From Clostridium_AM tanneri (GTDB taxonomy: Bacteria > Bacillota > Clostridia > Clostridiales > Clostridiaceae), in contig NZ_JARUJP010000019.1 in NCBI RefSeq assembly GCF_033659955.1, positions 6,294 through 70,293 of the forward strand: 64,000 nt of DNA. The letters run 5' to 3'. A program made the position numbers and the translations under genes. Below, piece after piece: positions 49,618-59,042 of this stretch; the stretch's first letter is position 1; each line of letters begins with the position of its first letter. Below the pieces are notes generated by a model, which worked only from the letters and a program-made list of their open reading frames with translations, made no database searches and was not told where the DNA came from.

Positions 49618-50787
49618 TTACTCAAATCTTAAAGCCTCTATAGGACTTAACTTAGAAGCCTTGTCTGCTGGATACATCCCAAAAATTACTCCAACGAGTA
49701 CTGAGAAAATGAAAGCACCTAGCACTACCTTGTTAGATATAACAACGGTAGTTGAAAAGAATTTTTCTGCAATATAGGCAGCGCCATATCCTGAAGCTAC
49801 GCCTAAAATACCACCAAAGCTGCTTATTCCTGCTGACTCTAATAAAAATTGCATTAAAATCACCCTTCTCTTAGCTCCTATAGCCTTCCTTATACCTATT
49901 TCTTTAGTTCTCTCAATTACAGATACAAGCATTATATTCATTATTCCTATACCTCCTACTAAAAGAGATATAGCCGCTATTCCAGAAAGCATGCCAGTCA
50001 TACTGTCACTAGCTGAGCTAGCAGTTGCTAGAAGACTGCTTTGATCCATTACTCTATAGGAATCTGTATCATTATTAAATTTATTATTCATAAACAAAGT
50101 TAAATATCCCATAGCCTGTGATACTTTATCTTTACTTTCAGCTTCTATATAAAAGGTTCTTATTTGTGTATTTTTAAAGAATCTTTGAGCTGTAGTTATT
50201 GGAATTATCAATCTGTCGTCTCCAGAACCTGCCATCGAAGTTCCCTGTTTCTCAAGTACACCTATTATTAAAAAAGCTGCTCCATTTATATTGACACTTT
50301 CCCCAACTACATTGGTATTATTAAAAAGCTTATTAGCTGTATCAACACCTATTACGGCAACTCTATATCTACTTTCTACATCATCTTCATTTATAAATCT
50401 GCCGCTGCTTACATTTAATTTTCTTATTGTAGAATAACTTGGAGTGCTAGCCTCCACAGTAGTTGATGTAGATTCATTTTCCGATCTTACAGTTACACTT
50501 TGACTCATAGATGGTGCCATATTTTTTATTCCTGGTTTTGTCTTTAGTTTTTCCAATTCTTCCGTAGTTATTGATACATTTCTTCTTCCCATAATGTTTA
50601 CAGTTATAAGATTTGTTCCTAAACTTTCAATTTGAGAAGAAATATTTTGCTTCGTACCTTCTCCCATACCTACCAGGACTATAACTGATGCTATACCAAT
50701 TATTATCCCTAACATGGTAAGAAAAGATCTCACTTTATTTGCCAGAACAGAGCTAATTGCCATTTTTAATAACTTACTAAATCTCAT
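49618..50787 (-). CDS. MacB-type ABC transporter permease
   Basis: A 389-residue membrane protein with an N-terminal helix (VRSFLTMLGIIIGIASVIVL), a large extracellular MacB-PCD domain (about 45-260, with SITTEELEKLKTKPGIKNMA), and three C-terminal FtsX helices (GIAAISLLVGGIGIMNIMLV, KEIGIRKAIGAKRRVILMQF). Partner of the ATPase, whose stop it overlaps by 11 bases, and of the adaptor upstream. Such MacB-like (YknZ) systems export peptides or toxic lipids by mechanotransmission and are typical of two-component-controlled antimicrobial defence. Confidence 0.9.
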   Translation of the reverse strand: MRFSKLLKMAISSVLANKVRSFLTMLGIIIGIASVIVLVGMGEGTKQNISSQIESLGTNLITVNIMGRRNVSITTEELEKLKTKPGIKNMAPSMSQSVTVRSENESTSTTVEASTPSYSTIRKLNVSSGRFINEDDVESRYRVAVIGVDTANKLFNNTNVVGESVNINGAAFLIIGVLEKQGTSMAGSGDDRLIIPITTAQRFFKNTQIRTFYIEAESKDKVSQAMGYLTLFMNNKFNNDTDSYRVMDQSSLLATASSASDSMTGMLSGIAAISLLVGGIGIMNIMLVSVIERTKEIGIRKAIGAKRRVILMQFLLESAGISSFGGILGVASGYGAAYIAEKFFSTTVVISNKVVLGAFIFSVLVGVIFGMYPADKASKLSPIEALRFE

Positions 50788-51514
50788 TTGGATTCACCTC
50801 GTTTTCAAATGTAACAGCAACATCTTTTGAAACAGTATTCTTTTTATCTGATGTAATCCTTCCATCTCTAACAGTTATTATTCGCTTAGCCTGCTGTGCA
50901 ATTTCATGATCATGGGTTATAAGCACAATGGTGTTTCCTTCTCTATTTAACTGTTTAAGCATTTCCATAACTTCTTTTCCAGTTTTACTATCAAGTGCTC
51001 CTGTAGGTTCATCGGCAAGTAGTATTTCTGGTTCTGTGGCTAAAGCTCTCGCAATGGCAACTCTCTGCTTCTGCCCTCCAGAAAGCTCTGGTGGCTTATG
51101 CTTTATATGACTAGATAAGCCTACTCTTTCTAAAGACTCTAAGACTTTTTCTTTAATAACTCTACTACTTAATCCTTGATAAATTAAGGGAAGCTCTACA
51201 TTTTCAACAACATTTAGTTTAGGTAAAAGGTTGTAGTTCTGAAATATAAACCCTATCTTTCTGTTTCTTATTTCAGCTAGTTTATTATCACTACAATCTG
51301 TATTTTCTCCATCTAGTATATATCTTCCTGAAGTGGCAGTATCTAAGCAGCCTATTATATTCATCAAGGTTGATTTACCTGCTCCAGATGGACCAACTAT
51401 AGATACAAATTCACCCTTTCTTATACACAAATTTATATCTTCTAAAGCTTTATATTCACTGCTTCCCATTTTATATACTTTGCTTACATTCTCCATTTCT
51501 ATTACAAAATCCAC
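50777..51514 (-). CDS. ABC transporter ATPase, MacB/LolD type
   Basis: A 245-residue ATPase with Walker A GPSGAGKSTLMN, Q-loop, signature LSGGQKQRVAIARA, Walker B ILLADEPTGALDSKTG and the switch His in LITHDHEIA. The start is GTG at 51514, 7 bases after AGGAGG. Typical of the YknY/MacB group with a separate permease. The C-terminus has a short extension (TVSKDVAVTFENEVNPNEI) not needed for ATP hydrolysis. Confidence 0.95.
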   Translation of the reverse strand: MDFVIEMENVSKVYKMGSSEYKALEDINLCIRKGEFVSIVGPSGAGKSTLMNIIGCLDTATSGRYILDGENTDCSDNKLAEIRNRKIGFIFQNYNLLPKLNVVENVELPLIYQGLSSRVIKEKVLESLERVGLSSHIKHKPPELSGGQKQRVAIARALATEPEILLADEPTGALDSKTGKEVMEMLKQLNREGNTIVLITHDHEIAQQAKRIITVRDGRITSDKKNTVSKDVAVTFENEVNPNEI

Positions 51515-51549
51515 ATTACTACCTCCTGCAGTAAATTTAGTTCAATTTT

Positions 51550-52986
51550 CTATCTTCCCATTGGAGGCCCTCCCATCATTCCGCCGCCTCCTCTTTGAGT
51601 ATTAGTTTTATTCGATGAGCTGCTTTCAGGAAGCTGTACCATAACTGTTTGATTCTCAGTAAGACCACTTGTTATCTCTATCATCGTTTGATTTTTAAGA
51701 CCTGTCTGTACTTCTACAAGCTTTCCTGGTGTTGATGGTTTATTACCAGATAGTTGAGTATTGTTTTTTGCTGTTTGAGAAGATTTTGAACTGCTGCTGG
51801 ATGGTTGTCTAGTCTTGCTGTTAACATTACCAGCTGAATCCTGAACCATAACATACTTTTTACCGTTCTTCTCTGTAATAGCCTCTAGTGGAACTGCTAA
51901 TACATTTTCTTTATTTTCTACTTCTATTGTTACATCAGCATTCATTCCTATTTTTAATCTTTCTGGATTATCTATAGAAACAGTTACATCAAAGGTAGTA
52001 ACACTATCTGACGTCTTTCCACTTTGAGAAATTTTTTCAACAACTCCTTCGTAGGTTTTATCTTTTATATTTTGTACACTTATTTTAGTTTTTTGCCCGA
52101 TCTGAATTTTATCTATGTCTAGCTCATCTACAGGAACTATAACCTTCATTTTAGATATATCTATTACTGTAACCATTGCCTTATCGTCTGGAGTTACGTC
52201 TCCATTTTTAATATTTAAGCCAGATATAATTCCAGATATAGGACTTACAATAGTAGAATCTGCTGCAGTTTGTAATTTATAATTCAAGTCACTTTGTGCC
52301 TGTTGAATTTCTATTTTTTTTGATTTGATACTGTTTATTGTATCTGAATCATCTAGCTTAAACATGGTCTGTCCCTTTTTTATACTGTCTCCAGCAGATA
52401 TATGGACTTCTTTAACTTTTCCACTGCTTGGAAAAGGTATAGCTACTTCTAATTCATCATTTTCTCCTGTAGTTATTATAGCCATTCCTCCATATGCCGG
52501 TTTTACAGAAGCTATATCATCTCCTGATGCAACAAATACAGACTTTACTTTTCCATCTATAGGTGCTTTTATATATACATCATCTAATTGTTTTTCTAAT
52601 TTCTCTAGGTCTAGTTTCTTTTGACTTAAGCTATTTTGCGCTGTCTCTGTTTCCTGTCCTTGTTTATCATTATTTATTGTACAGAATACAGCACCTTTTT
52701 CTATAGTACTTCCCTCTTCATAATTCATTCCTTCTACTACACCGCTGTTAGTGGAATATAGGTTTACCTGGTCTACTCCAGCTATTGTCCCTGTAGCTTG
52801 TACAGTAACTGCTAAATTTGTTTTTTGTACTTTTGACATATCAAATTTAACTGTAGAAACTACCTTATTGCTGGTACTATATTGCTTATATATATAGTAA
52901 CCACCAGTCCCTACTCCTACAGCTATAACTGCTATTATTAAAATTTTAACACCTCGTTTTTTTATAACCGCCAGAACTTTTTCCAT
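51550..52986 (-). CDS. MacA/HlyD-type membrane fusion protein
   Basis: A 478-residue adaptor anchored by one N-terminal helix (VKILIIAVIAVGVGTGGYYI). Barrel and lipoyl domains are visible (VEGMNYEEGSTIEKGAVFCT, VSPISGIISGLNIKNGDVTP) as are the beta-barrel domain (DELDIDKIQIGQKTKISVQN) and the C-terminal region (MVQDSAGNVNSKTRQPSSSS). The ending is low complexity, SSSSKSSQTAKN and GGGGMMGGPPMGR. In Gram-positive bacteria such proteins (YknX) bind the MacB-like permease outside the membrane. First gene of the transporter operon. Confidence 0.9.
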   Translation of the reverse strand: MEKVLAVIKKRGVKILIIAVIAVGVGTGGYYIYKQYSTSNKVVSTVKFDMSKVQKTNLAVTVQATGTIAGVDQVNLYSTNSGVVEGMNYEEGSTIEKGAVFCTINNDKQGQETETAQNSLSQKKLDLEKLEKQLDDVYIKAPIDGKVKSVFVASGDDIASVKPAYGGMAIITTGENDELEVAIPFPSSGKVKEVHISAGDSIKKGQTMFKLDDSDTINSIKSKKIEIQQAQSDLNYKLQTAADSTIVSPISGIISGLNIKNGDVTPDDKAMVTVIDISKMKVIVPVDELDIDKIQIGQKTKISVQNIKDKTYEGVVEKISQSGKTSDSVTTFDVTVSIDNPERLKIGMNADVTIEVENKENVLAVPLEAITEKNGKKYVMVQDSAGNVNSKTRQPSSSSSKSSQTAKNNTQLSGNKPSTPGKLVEVQTGLKNQTMIEITSGLTENQTVMVQLPESSSSNKTNTQRGGGGMMGGPPMGR

Positions 52987-53177
52987 GTTTAAAAAACCCC
53001 CAATAATTTATGATTACATAGCTCTATTTAGAAAAACTTAACCAAAACAATCATTTTTTATAATTATTATAATAATACATACATATAAAATATTTCTAAA
53101 GCAACTATTAAAATTTTCTAAAGTGGCGATAATTAATATAACTTTAATAATTTAAGTGTGTTTTTTCTGTAATTAGA

Positions 53178-53211
53178 AAAAGTACAGTATGCAAAAACAC
53201 ACTGTACTTTT
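53178..53211 (-). terminator. Terminator of the response regulator gene
   Basis: Perfect 11-bp arms 53178-53188 and 53201-53211, leftward followed by TTTTTC. It lies directly after the stop at 53214. Confidence 0.75.
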
Positions 53212-53213
53212 AT

Positions 53214-53903
53214 TTATGGCTTTAATCTATAACCTACTCCCCATACTGTTTCTATATATTCAGGGTTGGAAGGTTCTTTCTCTATTTTTTCTCTTAACTT
53301 TCTTACATGAACTGTAACTGTAGCAATATCACCAGTTGAATCTATACCCCATACTTTATCAAAAAGTTCATTCTTAGTAAAAACTCTATTGCTATTTTCC
53401 ACCAATAGTTGAAGTAAATCAAATTCTTTACCAGTTAAGAAAACTTCATTTTCATCTACATATACCCGTCTTGATGATTTATCAATCCTTAAACCATTAA
53501 CTATTAATTCCTGCTTTTCCCTAAAGCTGCTTCCTACTAATCTTTCATATCGTATTAAATGTGCTTTTACCCTGGCCACTAATTCACCTGGACTGAAAGG
53601 TTTGGTTATATAATCATCTGCTCCTAGTCCTAATCCTCTTATTTTATCTATATCCTCTTTTTTAGCAGAAACCATTATTATAGGTATATTTTGAGTTTTT
53701 CTGATTTCTTTGCATATTTCAAAGCCACTTACTTCTGGAAGCATTATATCTACAATAATTAAATCGTAGTTCTTTGTTTTTGCCTTTTGAAGACCGATAT
53801 CACCGCTACTTTCAATCTCTACTTGAAAATTACTTATTTCTAGATAATCCTTTTCTAGCTCAGCAATAGAAGTTTCATCTTCAATAATTAATATTTTCTT
53901 CAT
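53214..53903 (-). CDS. OmpR-family response regulator
   Basis: A 229-residue response regulator. Receiver domain 1-120: acidic EDE at residues 7-9, phosphorylated Asp in LIIVDIMLPEVSGFE, Lys in YITKPFSPGEL. C-terminal winged helix (130-229): LTGKEFDLLQLLVENSNRVF and VTVHVRKLREKIEKEPSNPE ending in GVGYRLKP. It overlaps the histidine kinase gene by 23 bases, so both are co-translated. The efflux operon lies immediately downstream on the same strand, 227 bases on, and is its likely target. Confidence 0.96.
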   Translation of the reverse strand: MKKILIIEDETSIAELEKDYLEISNFQVEIESSGDIGLQKAKTKNYDLIIVDIMLPEVSGFEICKEIRKTQNIPIIMVSAKKEDIDKIRGLGLGADDYITKPFSPGELVARVKAHLIRYERLVGSSFREKQELIVNGLRIDKSSRRVYVDENEVFLTGKEFDLLQLLVENSNRVFTKNELFDKVWGIDSTGDIATVTVHVRKLREKIEKEPSNPEYIETVWGVGYRLKP

Positions 53904-55386
53904 AACATTCTCCTTTCTCTATATTTATTATTTCAAGTTTAAAAGAAACAGAAGTACCTTTATTTCTTTCGCTGTCAAGCCATATCTCTCCACCATGTTC
54001 TTTTATGATTTTTTCACAAATTGCAAGTCCAAGTCCACTTCCTCCATTTTTACTAGTTCTTGCAGAATCTTCTCTATAAAACCTATTAAAAACTAGAGGA
54101 ATAGCATCTCTTGATATGCCTTTGCCATTATCTTTTATAGTCAATACCACACTTTCTTCGTCTCCAGAAAGATCAATGTCAATTTTGCCATTCTCTCTGT
54201 CCATATATTTCACAGAATTTCCTATTATATTATTTATAACTCTATTTATCTTTTCTCTATCCATTTTCACAAGAATTTTTTTGCTGTAGTTATATTGAAA
54301 GCTTATTTCTATATATTTTTTCTCTAATTCGAATTGAAGCTCTTCTACTATATCCTGCATATAAGCCTCTATATCTACTGCTTCAAAATTAAATGGAACT
54401 TTGTTTAAATCTAGCTTAGAATATAAAAACAATTCATCAATAAGCTTGTCCATACTAACCGCCTTATTATGTATGGTTTCAATATACCTCTTCATCTTTT
54501 CCGGATTATCTGCTATACCATCCCTTATACCTTCTACATATCCTTTTATAGATGTAATAGGTGTTTTTAAATCATGGGATATATTTGAAATCAATTCCTT
54601 TCTATTGCTTTCGTATTGATTTTGCACATCTAATGATTCCTTTAATTTTTCTCTCATTGAGTCAAAAGCATAACATAAGTCTCCTATCTCATCTTTCGAA
54701 TCTATCTGGACTTTAAAATCTAATTCGCCATTCTTAATTTTGTCTGTAGAATTCTTAAGACTCTTCAATGGATTTAAAATTGCTCTTGACATTATTAAAG
54801 TAAATATGGTGCTTACTAAAGCTATTATAAGTATTAAAGAGATTATTCCTATAGTCAAAGAACTTTTTACTATATTATAAAACTTAGTGGTATCCGTTAC
54901 AGTAAATACGCTTCCCTTACCACCACTATTATAAAATTCTATCTGCCTAATAATAAAGTTCCCTTCAATATAGTATCTTCCTGCTTTATCCCTTGATTCA
55001 TAATTGAATTGTAGGAGCTTGTTTACATCTAGATTTTCTTTGTTCATTCCATTGAATGTAATTTGGTTATCCTTTTCAATAATTATATAACAGTTATTTT
55101 TCTCGAAATTTTTATTTAGTTCCTCTAAGAATCTTTGATCCTTAAATAGCTCTGGAGTTCTTATTGAGATCCCCCTAATTTCATCAAAATTTCTTAAATT
55201 TATAGCCTTTACATCCACATAAGAATTAATGCGAACAGCCTTCTCCTTAGGAGGAATCATATCATATTCCTTATATAATTGCATGCTAAAATAATAGTTA
55301 ATTGTCCATATATCAAGTAGAAAAAAAATAGTGCAGGTAATAACCATAATCATGTTGCAGGTAAGCATTTTAAGTTTTATAGACAT
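53881..55386 (-). CDS. Sensor histidine kinase
   Basis: A 501-residue membrane kinase. ATG 55386 was chosen because AAGGGGAG lies 7 bases before it; an in-frame GTG at 55392 overlaps that site. Two membrane helices (MLTCNMIMVITCTIFFLLDI, and LTIGIISLILIIALVSTIFT near residue 175) flank an extracytoplasmic sensor of about 130 residues. HAMP (ILNPLKSLKNSTDKIKNGEL), HisKA (LISNISHDLKTPITSIKGYV, the phosphorylated His), and HATPase_c (NRVINNIIGNSVKYMDREN, KDNGKGIS, GSGLGLAICEKII) follow. Confidence 0.95.
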   Translation of the reverse strand: MSIKLKMLTCNMIMVITCTIFFLLDIWTINYYFSMQLYKEYDMIPPKEKAVRINSYVDVKAINLRNFDEIRGISIRTPELFKDQRFLEELNKNFEKNNCYIIIEKDNQITFNGMNKENLDVNKLLQFNYESRDKAGRYYIEGNFIIRQIEFYNSGGKGSVFTVTDTTKFYNIVKSSLTIGIISLILIIALVSTIFTLIMSRAILNPLKSLKNSTDKIKNGELDFKVQIDSKDEIGDLCYAFDSMREKLKESLDVQNQYESNRKELISNISHDLKTPITSIKGYVEGIRDGIADNPEKMKRYIETIHNKAVSMDKLIDELFLYSKLDLNKVPFNFEAVDIEAYMQDIVEELQFELEKKYIEISFQYNYSKKILVKMDREKINRVINNIIGNSVKYMDRENGKIDIDLSGDEESVVLTIKDNGKGISRDAIPLVFNRFYREDSARTSKNGGSGLGLAICEKIIKEHGGEIWLDSERNKGTSVSFKLEIINIEKGECYEENINY

Positions 55387-55405
55387 ATCCACTCTCCCCT
55401 TAAAT

Positions 55406-55460
55406 AATCTCAGTAAATTGAACAGTTATAATGAAACTAATTGCTCAACTTACTGAGATT
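55406..55460. terminator. Terminator between the AAA-RyR gene and the histidine kinase
   Basis: Perfect 11-bp arms 55406-55416 and 55450-55460 separated by 33 bases. It isolates the upstream AAA-RyR unit from the two-component operon. Confidence 0.55.
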
Positions 55461-55488
55461 AACTAATTTAAATTTAAACTCTATTAAA

Positions 55489-58068
55489 CTAATCGCTAGT
55501 ATCGGATTTAGATAAAAATTTTAGCCTTTCTATTTTAAAGTTTGATTTTGATAGAATTTCTGGCCAAATCTTAACCATTTGATATACCTTATCCTTTTTA
55601 TCATAAGGCAAGTTATCCCAAGAAACCAGTGCTGGATCAGTTTTTTTCTTATTATCTTTAATGACTCCATACTTCCATCCCGCCTTTTTTCTATGACGGT
55701 ACCAACGGGTATGTTGATCTTCAGCTAGAATATCCAATTCTTTTTCCGTAAATTGTACAAACTCCGGATTTTCCTTAACAGAAATAATATCATAATTAAT
55801 TTTAAGTAATGAATTAGGGATATGTCTAGCCTGATCACGATTTGAGTTTTTTAATTCCTCACTAAGCTCCTCCCAAGGAACTATGAAATCTAGATCTATA
55901 TTTCTGCTGTTTTCACTAAGCATTCTATATTTTTCGTGAATAGCCATAGCGAGACTTTCTATTTTTTCACTATAAAATGCATCATGCATTAAATGCCGTA
56001 AAAATTGTTCCTCGTCTACATGTAATTTCAATTGCTCCTTAGAAGGCAAATCTGATTGTTCCCAAATTTTCGCATTAGTTAGCATACTCATTTCAAGTAT
56101 AGCTTCCATAGACCTTGATTCATGCTTATATCTTCGAATTTTAAGCAATGCCCGCAGTACTCCATTATCAATTTTAGCCTTTCCGTTATCATCTATAAGA
56201 TGAGGTACTTTGCGTTCTATCAAAGAGCGTAATAACATAGCCCTTCTAATTATAAACAATTGATCTCTCTCATCGGTTTGGTTTGGGCCTAGGATATTTA
56301 CATACCCTCTTAATCGACTTATAAAATCAGGACCTTTAGCTCCTTTAAATTCTAGTAAGAATTGTTTCCTTTCATTTTCATCCTTTATGTCTTCTCCATG
56401 AAATTCTCTAAATGTACTATTTGTTCCACCAGCAAAAACAAAGATAGCTTTTCCTATAGGATGAATAGAATTTTCATCTCTAAATACTCCATCCTGCATA
56501 GGTGCTAAAAAATACTTTAACCATCCCAATTTACCTTCAAAAGCAGAATCAAATTCATCAAAAAATATTAAGGGAATCTTACCTTCTAAGGAAAAATCCC
56601 TTACCTTATGAAAGGCGTTAATTAAATCCAGTGGTGTTCTAAACTGAGATAAGTTAAAACTTAGCTTCTCAATTAATTCTGGAGCAATACTTGCCGCTAT
56701 TTCCGTTACACCAAAAGATTTTCCAGAGCCTGGAGTTCCAAATACAGCTATTGAAAGTGGTCGAACTGTATTTTTAGTGGAAATATACTCCCACATGAGA
56801 TTTTTAATGCTTCTATAACTTTCAATTTCAGTCCTATCTACAGTTTGTAGATTCCTAAACTGAGCTATAGGTATAGAATTAAGTACATCGTTTACTCCAT
56901 TTTTCACAATATCGTATGCTATTTCTGCTAGATTAGTAGAACTCTTATCGCTAAGTATATACCAATAATAGTTGCTATCCTTATGAGTCAAATCAGGTAT
57001 CCTCACATCTTGAATTAAATCTCTGTTTATAAAATCATCCTCTTCTTCAATAAATAATGTAGGACTAGGAAATTGAAATTCCTCAACATTTTCTCCAAAG
57101 CCGTTAACAAAGTACTTTTGAACAGCAACGATTCCTTCACCTATTCCTTCCCCTATCAGTAAGGGAAATTCTTCTTTATTATAACTTTCGGAAGCAATAC
57201 TTTTCGCAAGTCCTGCCACAAAACATGAAGTAAGCCCATACATTTTGCCATCAGTATCTTTGAAAGAACCTCCTTCAAATTCATAGGGTATAAAGTATAA
57301 GTAAGCTTCATTCACTCCTCCATCTCTGTAGTAAATAGCCCCCTCAAGACCAAAGGGTACTATAAGATGATGACAGTTTGCAAGAAATGCAAGATTAGGA
57401 TTATTATTGATTTGCCACACAAAATCCTGTGCAGTTCTTTCCCAGGAGAGACTTTTACTAATATTAACTCCCTTAGAACGTAAATCATCCCCATTTATAA
57501 CCACTATTGTTTTTTCAAAATGAAACTTCTGCAGCTGTTTCCATAGTGCACTAGATCCAATAGGATTATTCATTTTATATAAAACTATTGGAAACTTCCC
57601 AGGTGTTTTTAGTGCTAAAGGCCAGAATTTTTCATTGGAATTAAAACCATTGTTTTCATCATCTATTATAACTATATCAGCATTTTCATCATCATCAATT
57701 ATAGGTAATAACTTTGGATTATTAGAGGATGGACCAGCAAATCCAAGAAACCGTTTTATTCTGTATACCTTCTTGTTCTTTTTTTTATCGGCAGACATAG
57801 GAAAAGGTTCCAGCTCCGCAATGGAACGAAGAAAATCCTTTGATATATTTAATTCTATATCATCTATTTTAGGCGAGTGTATAGAGGCCCCTGTTGCTAA
57901 GGCCACAAGTTTAGCTAAAAGTAGTGACTCTCCTGGCTTTAAAACGCTATGTACATTCAAATGGTTCTGCCAATTTAATCCTCTACTATTTTGAGGTTCT
58001 GTTACCCACTGTAAAGAATTTATACAAATATCTCCAGATACAACTATCTTCAATCCTTTCTCATACAT
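55489..58068 (-). CDS. AAA+ ATPase with N-terminal ribokinase-like region and C-terminal RyR domain
   Basis: An 859-residue protein from ATG 58068 (GAAGGGAGTG upstream; a GTG at 58086 overlaps the site). Residues about 8-330 look like a degenerate PfkB/ribokinase fold: KIVVSGDICINSLQW, PGESLLLAKLVALATGASIH, VVINGDDLRSKGVNISKSLS. Residues about 430-640 are an AAA+ module: Walker A VFGTPGSGKSFGVTE, Walker B LIFFDEFDSAF, sensor-like AGGTNSTF, RLRGYVNILGP. A tail (about 730-770) reads WEELSEELKNSNRDQARHIP. The C-terminus (about 780-847) is a RyR domain: LAEDQHTRWYRHRKKAGWKY, GVIKDNKKKTDPALVSWDNL, LPYDKKDKVYQMVKIWPEIL. Such RyR domains recur in bacterial nucleotide-sensing or conflict proteins. 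It is monocistronic between terminators. Confidence 0.85.
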   Translation of the reverse strand: MYEKGLKIVVSGDICINSLQWVTEPQNSRGLNWQNHLNVHSVLKPGESLLLAKLVALATGASIHSPKIDDIELNISKDFLRSIAELEPFPMSADKKKNKKVYRIKRFLGFAGPSSNNPKLLPIIDDDENADIVIIDDENNGFNSNEKFWPLALKTPGKFPIVLYKMNNPIGSSALWKQLQKFHFEKTIVVINGDDLRSKGVNISKSLSWERTAQDFVWQINNNPNLAFLANCHHLIVPFGLEGAIYYRDGGVNEAYLYFIPYEFEGGSFKDTDGKMYGLTSCFVAGLAKSIASESYNKEEFPLLIGEGIGEGIVAVQKYFVNGFGENVEEFQFPSPTLFIEEEDDFINRDLIQDVRIPDLTHKDSNYYWYILSDKSSTNLAEIAYDIVKNGVNDVLNSIPIAQFRNLQTVDRTEIESYRSIKNLMWEYISTKNTVRPLSIAVFGTPGSGKSFGVTEIAASIAPELIEKLSFNLSQFRTPLDLINAFHKVRDFSLEGKIPLIFFDEFDSAFEGKLGWLKYFLAPMQDGVFRDENSIHPIGKAIFVFAGGTNSTFREFHGEDIKDENERKQFLLEFKGAKGPDFISRLRGYVNILGPNQTDERDQLFIIRRAMLLRSLIERKVPHLIDDNGKAKIDNGVLRALLKIRRYKHESRSMEAILEMSMLTNAKIWEQSDLPSKEQLKLHVDEEQFLRHLMHDAFYSEKIESLAMAIHEKYRMLSENSRNIDLDFIVPWEELSEELKNSNRDQARHIPNSLLKINYDIISVKENPEFVQFTEKELDILAEDQHTRWYRHRKKAGWKYGVIKDNKKKTDPALVSWDNLPYDKKDKVYQMVKIWPEILSKSNFKIERLKFLSKSDTSD

Positions 58069-58263
58069 GTTCTGCACTCCCTTCACACTATAAACAGTAA
58101 TATATTCACTAATAATATATTAAACTTATTTAGTTTACAACCTTAAATAACTATCTACTTCTTCTTAGACTTAAGATTGTTATTTTAATACCTTATTAGT
58201 TTTCTACCTATTTTAAATTTTTATTATTTATCCAGTACCTAATCCATACAATTTAAATTCAAT

Positions 58264-58298
58264 AATCCACTATCAATAATAATTATCGATAGTGGATT
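58264..58298 (-). terminator. Terminator downstream of the DUF3793 gene
   Basis: Perfect 11-bp arms 58264-58274 and 58288-58298 with a 13-base A/T loop, 37 bases beyond the DUF3793 stop on the leftward transcript; flanked by T-rich sequence. Confidence 0.6.
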
Positions 58299-58334
58299 TA
58301 TAAATATTTTATGAGGATTTTCATGTTAATTATT

Positions 58335-58964
58335 TTAACACATTGAATTAGCAATAACATTGCTACCTAATATTTCAACGGGCTTAGTTCCTCTTATAAT
58401 CATTCTTATAATATTATGTTTTATTTCATCATATTTTTTAAAAATACTTTTTGCTTCCTCAAGATTATGATAAACCTTCCAATACCCTGCCATCTTACAT
58501 TTTTTATTTGGACATTCAGTAAAAACAATGACATCCTCTATAGGATATCCTAAAAAAATTCCTATTTCATGAGGACACTGATTTTCAAAACGCTTGCTTA
58601 GAAGACATAAATATTCTTCTAAATTCATTTCTTTACTATATCCAAACCTACTTAAAAACTTCATGTTTTTTTCTTCTCTTATGGTATTCCTTAGTTCTTC
58701 TTCATTATAAAATAACACAATAGTATTTTTTTCATTCTTCTTTAATTCAAAAAACTTCACTTCCAATATATCTTTAATTTGCTCCTTATACTCTTCCCAG
58801 GTATTCTGCAAATTACGGTTATCATTACTGAAAGTTAGTAAGGAGGATACCTTTTCCTTTGCCAGTGTAGGGCTAGTACTGCATACTATTGTTGAAAATA
58901 AATACTCTATATCATTATAATTATTCACTATATTTACAAAACTTATTAGTTCATCTTTACTCAT
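58335..58964 (-). CDS. DUF3793 family protein
   Basis: A 209-residue protein from ATG 58964 behind GGAGGATGG. The family pattern is visible: LSKRFENQCPHEIGIFLGYP, IEDVIVFTECPNKKCKMAGY, YWKVYHNLEEAKSIFKKYDE. Two conserved His/Cys-containing blocks may bind metal or heme; the family is undefined but lies often beside flavodoxin or iron genes in anaerobes. It lies at the end of the feo-fur gene block, which supports an iron-limitation role by context. Confidence 0.82.
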   Translation of the reverse strand: MSKDELISFVNIVNNYNDIEYLFSTIVCSTSPTLAKEKVSSLLTFSNDNRNLQNTWEEYKEQIKDILEVKFFELKKNEKNTIVLFYNEEELRNTIREEKNMKFLSRFGYSKEMNLEEYLCLLSKRFENQCPHEIGIFLGYPIEDVIVFTECPNKKCKMAGYWKVYHNLEEAKSIFKKYDEIKHNIIRMIIRGTKPVEILGSNVIANSMC

Positions 58965-59042
58965 AATACCATCCTCCATTACTTTACCTATTACTATTAG
59001 TCTTCATATCATAACTTTCTATTGGTGGAGCAATAATTTCAC

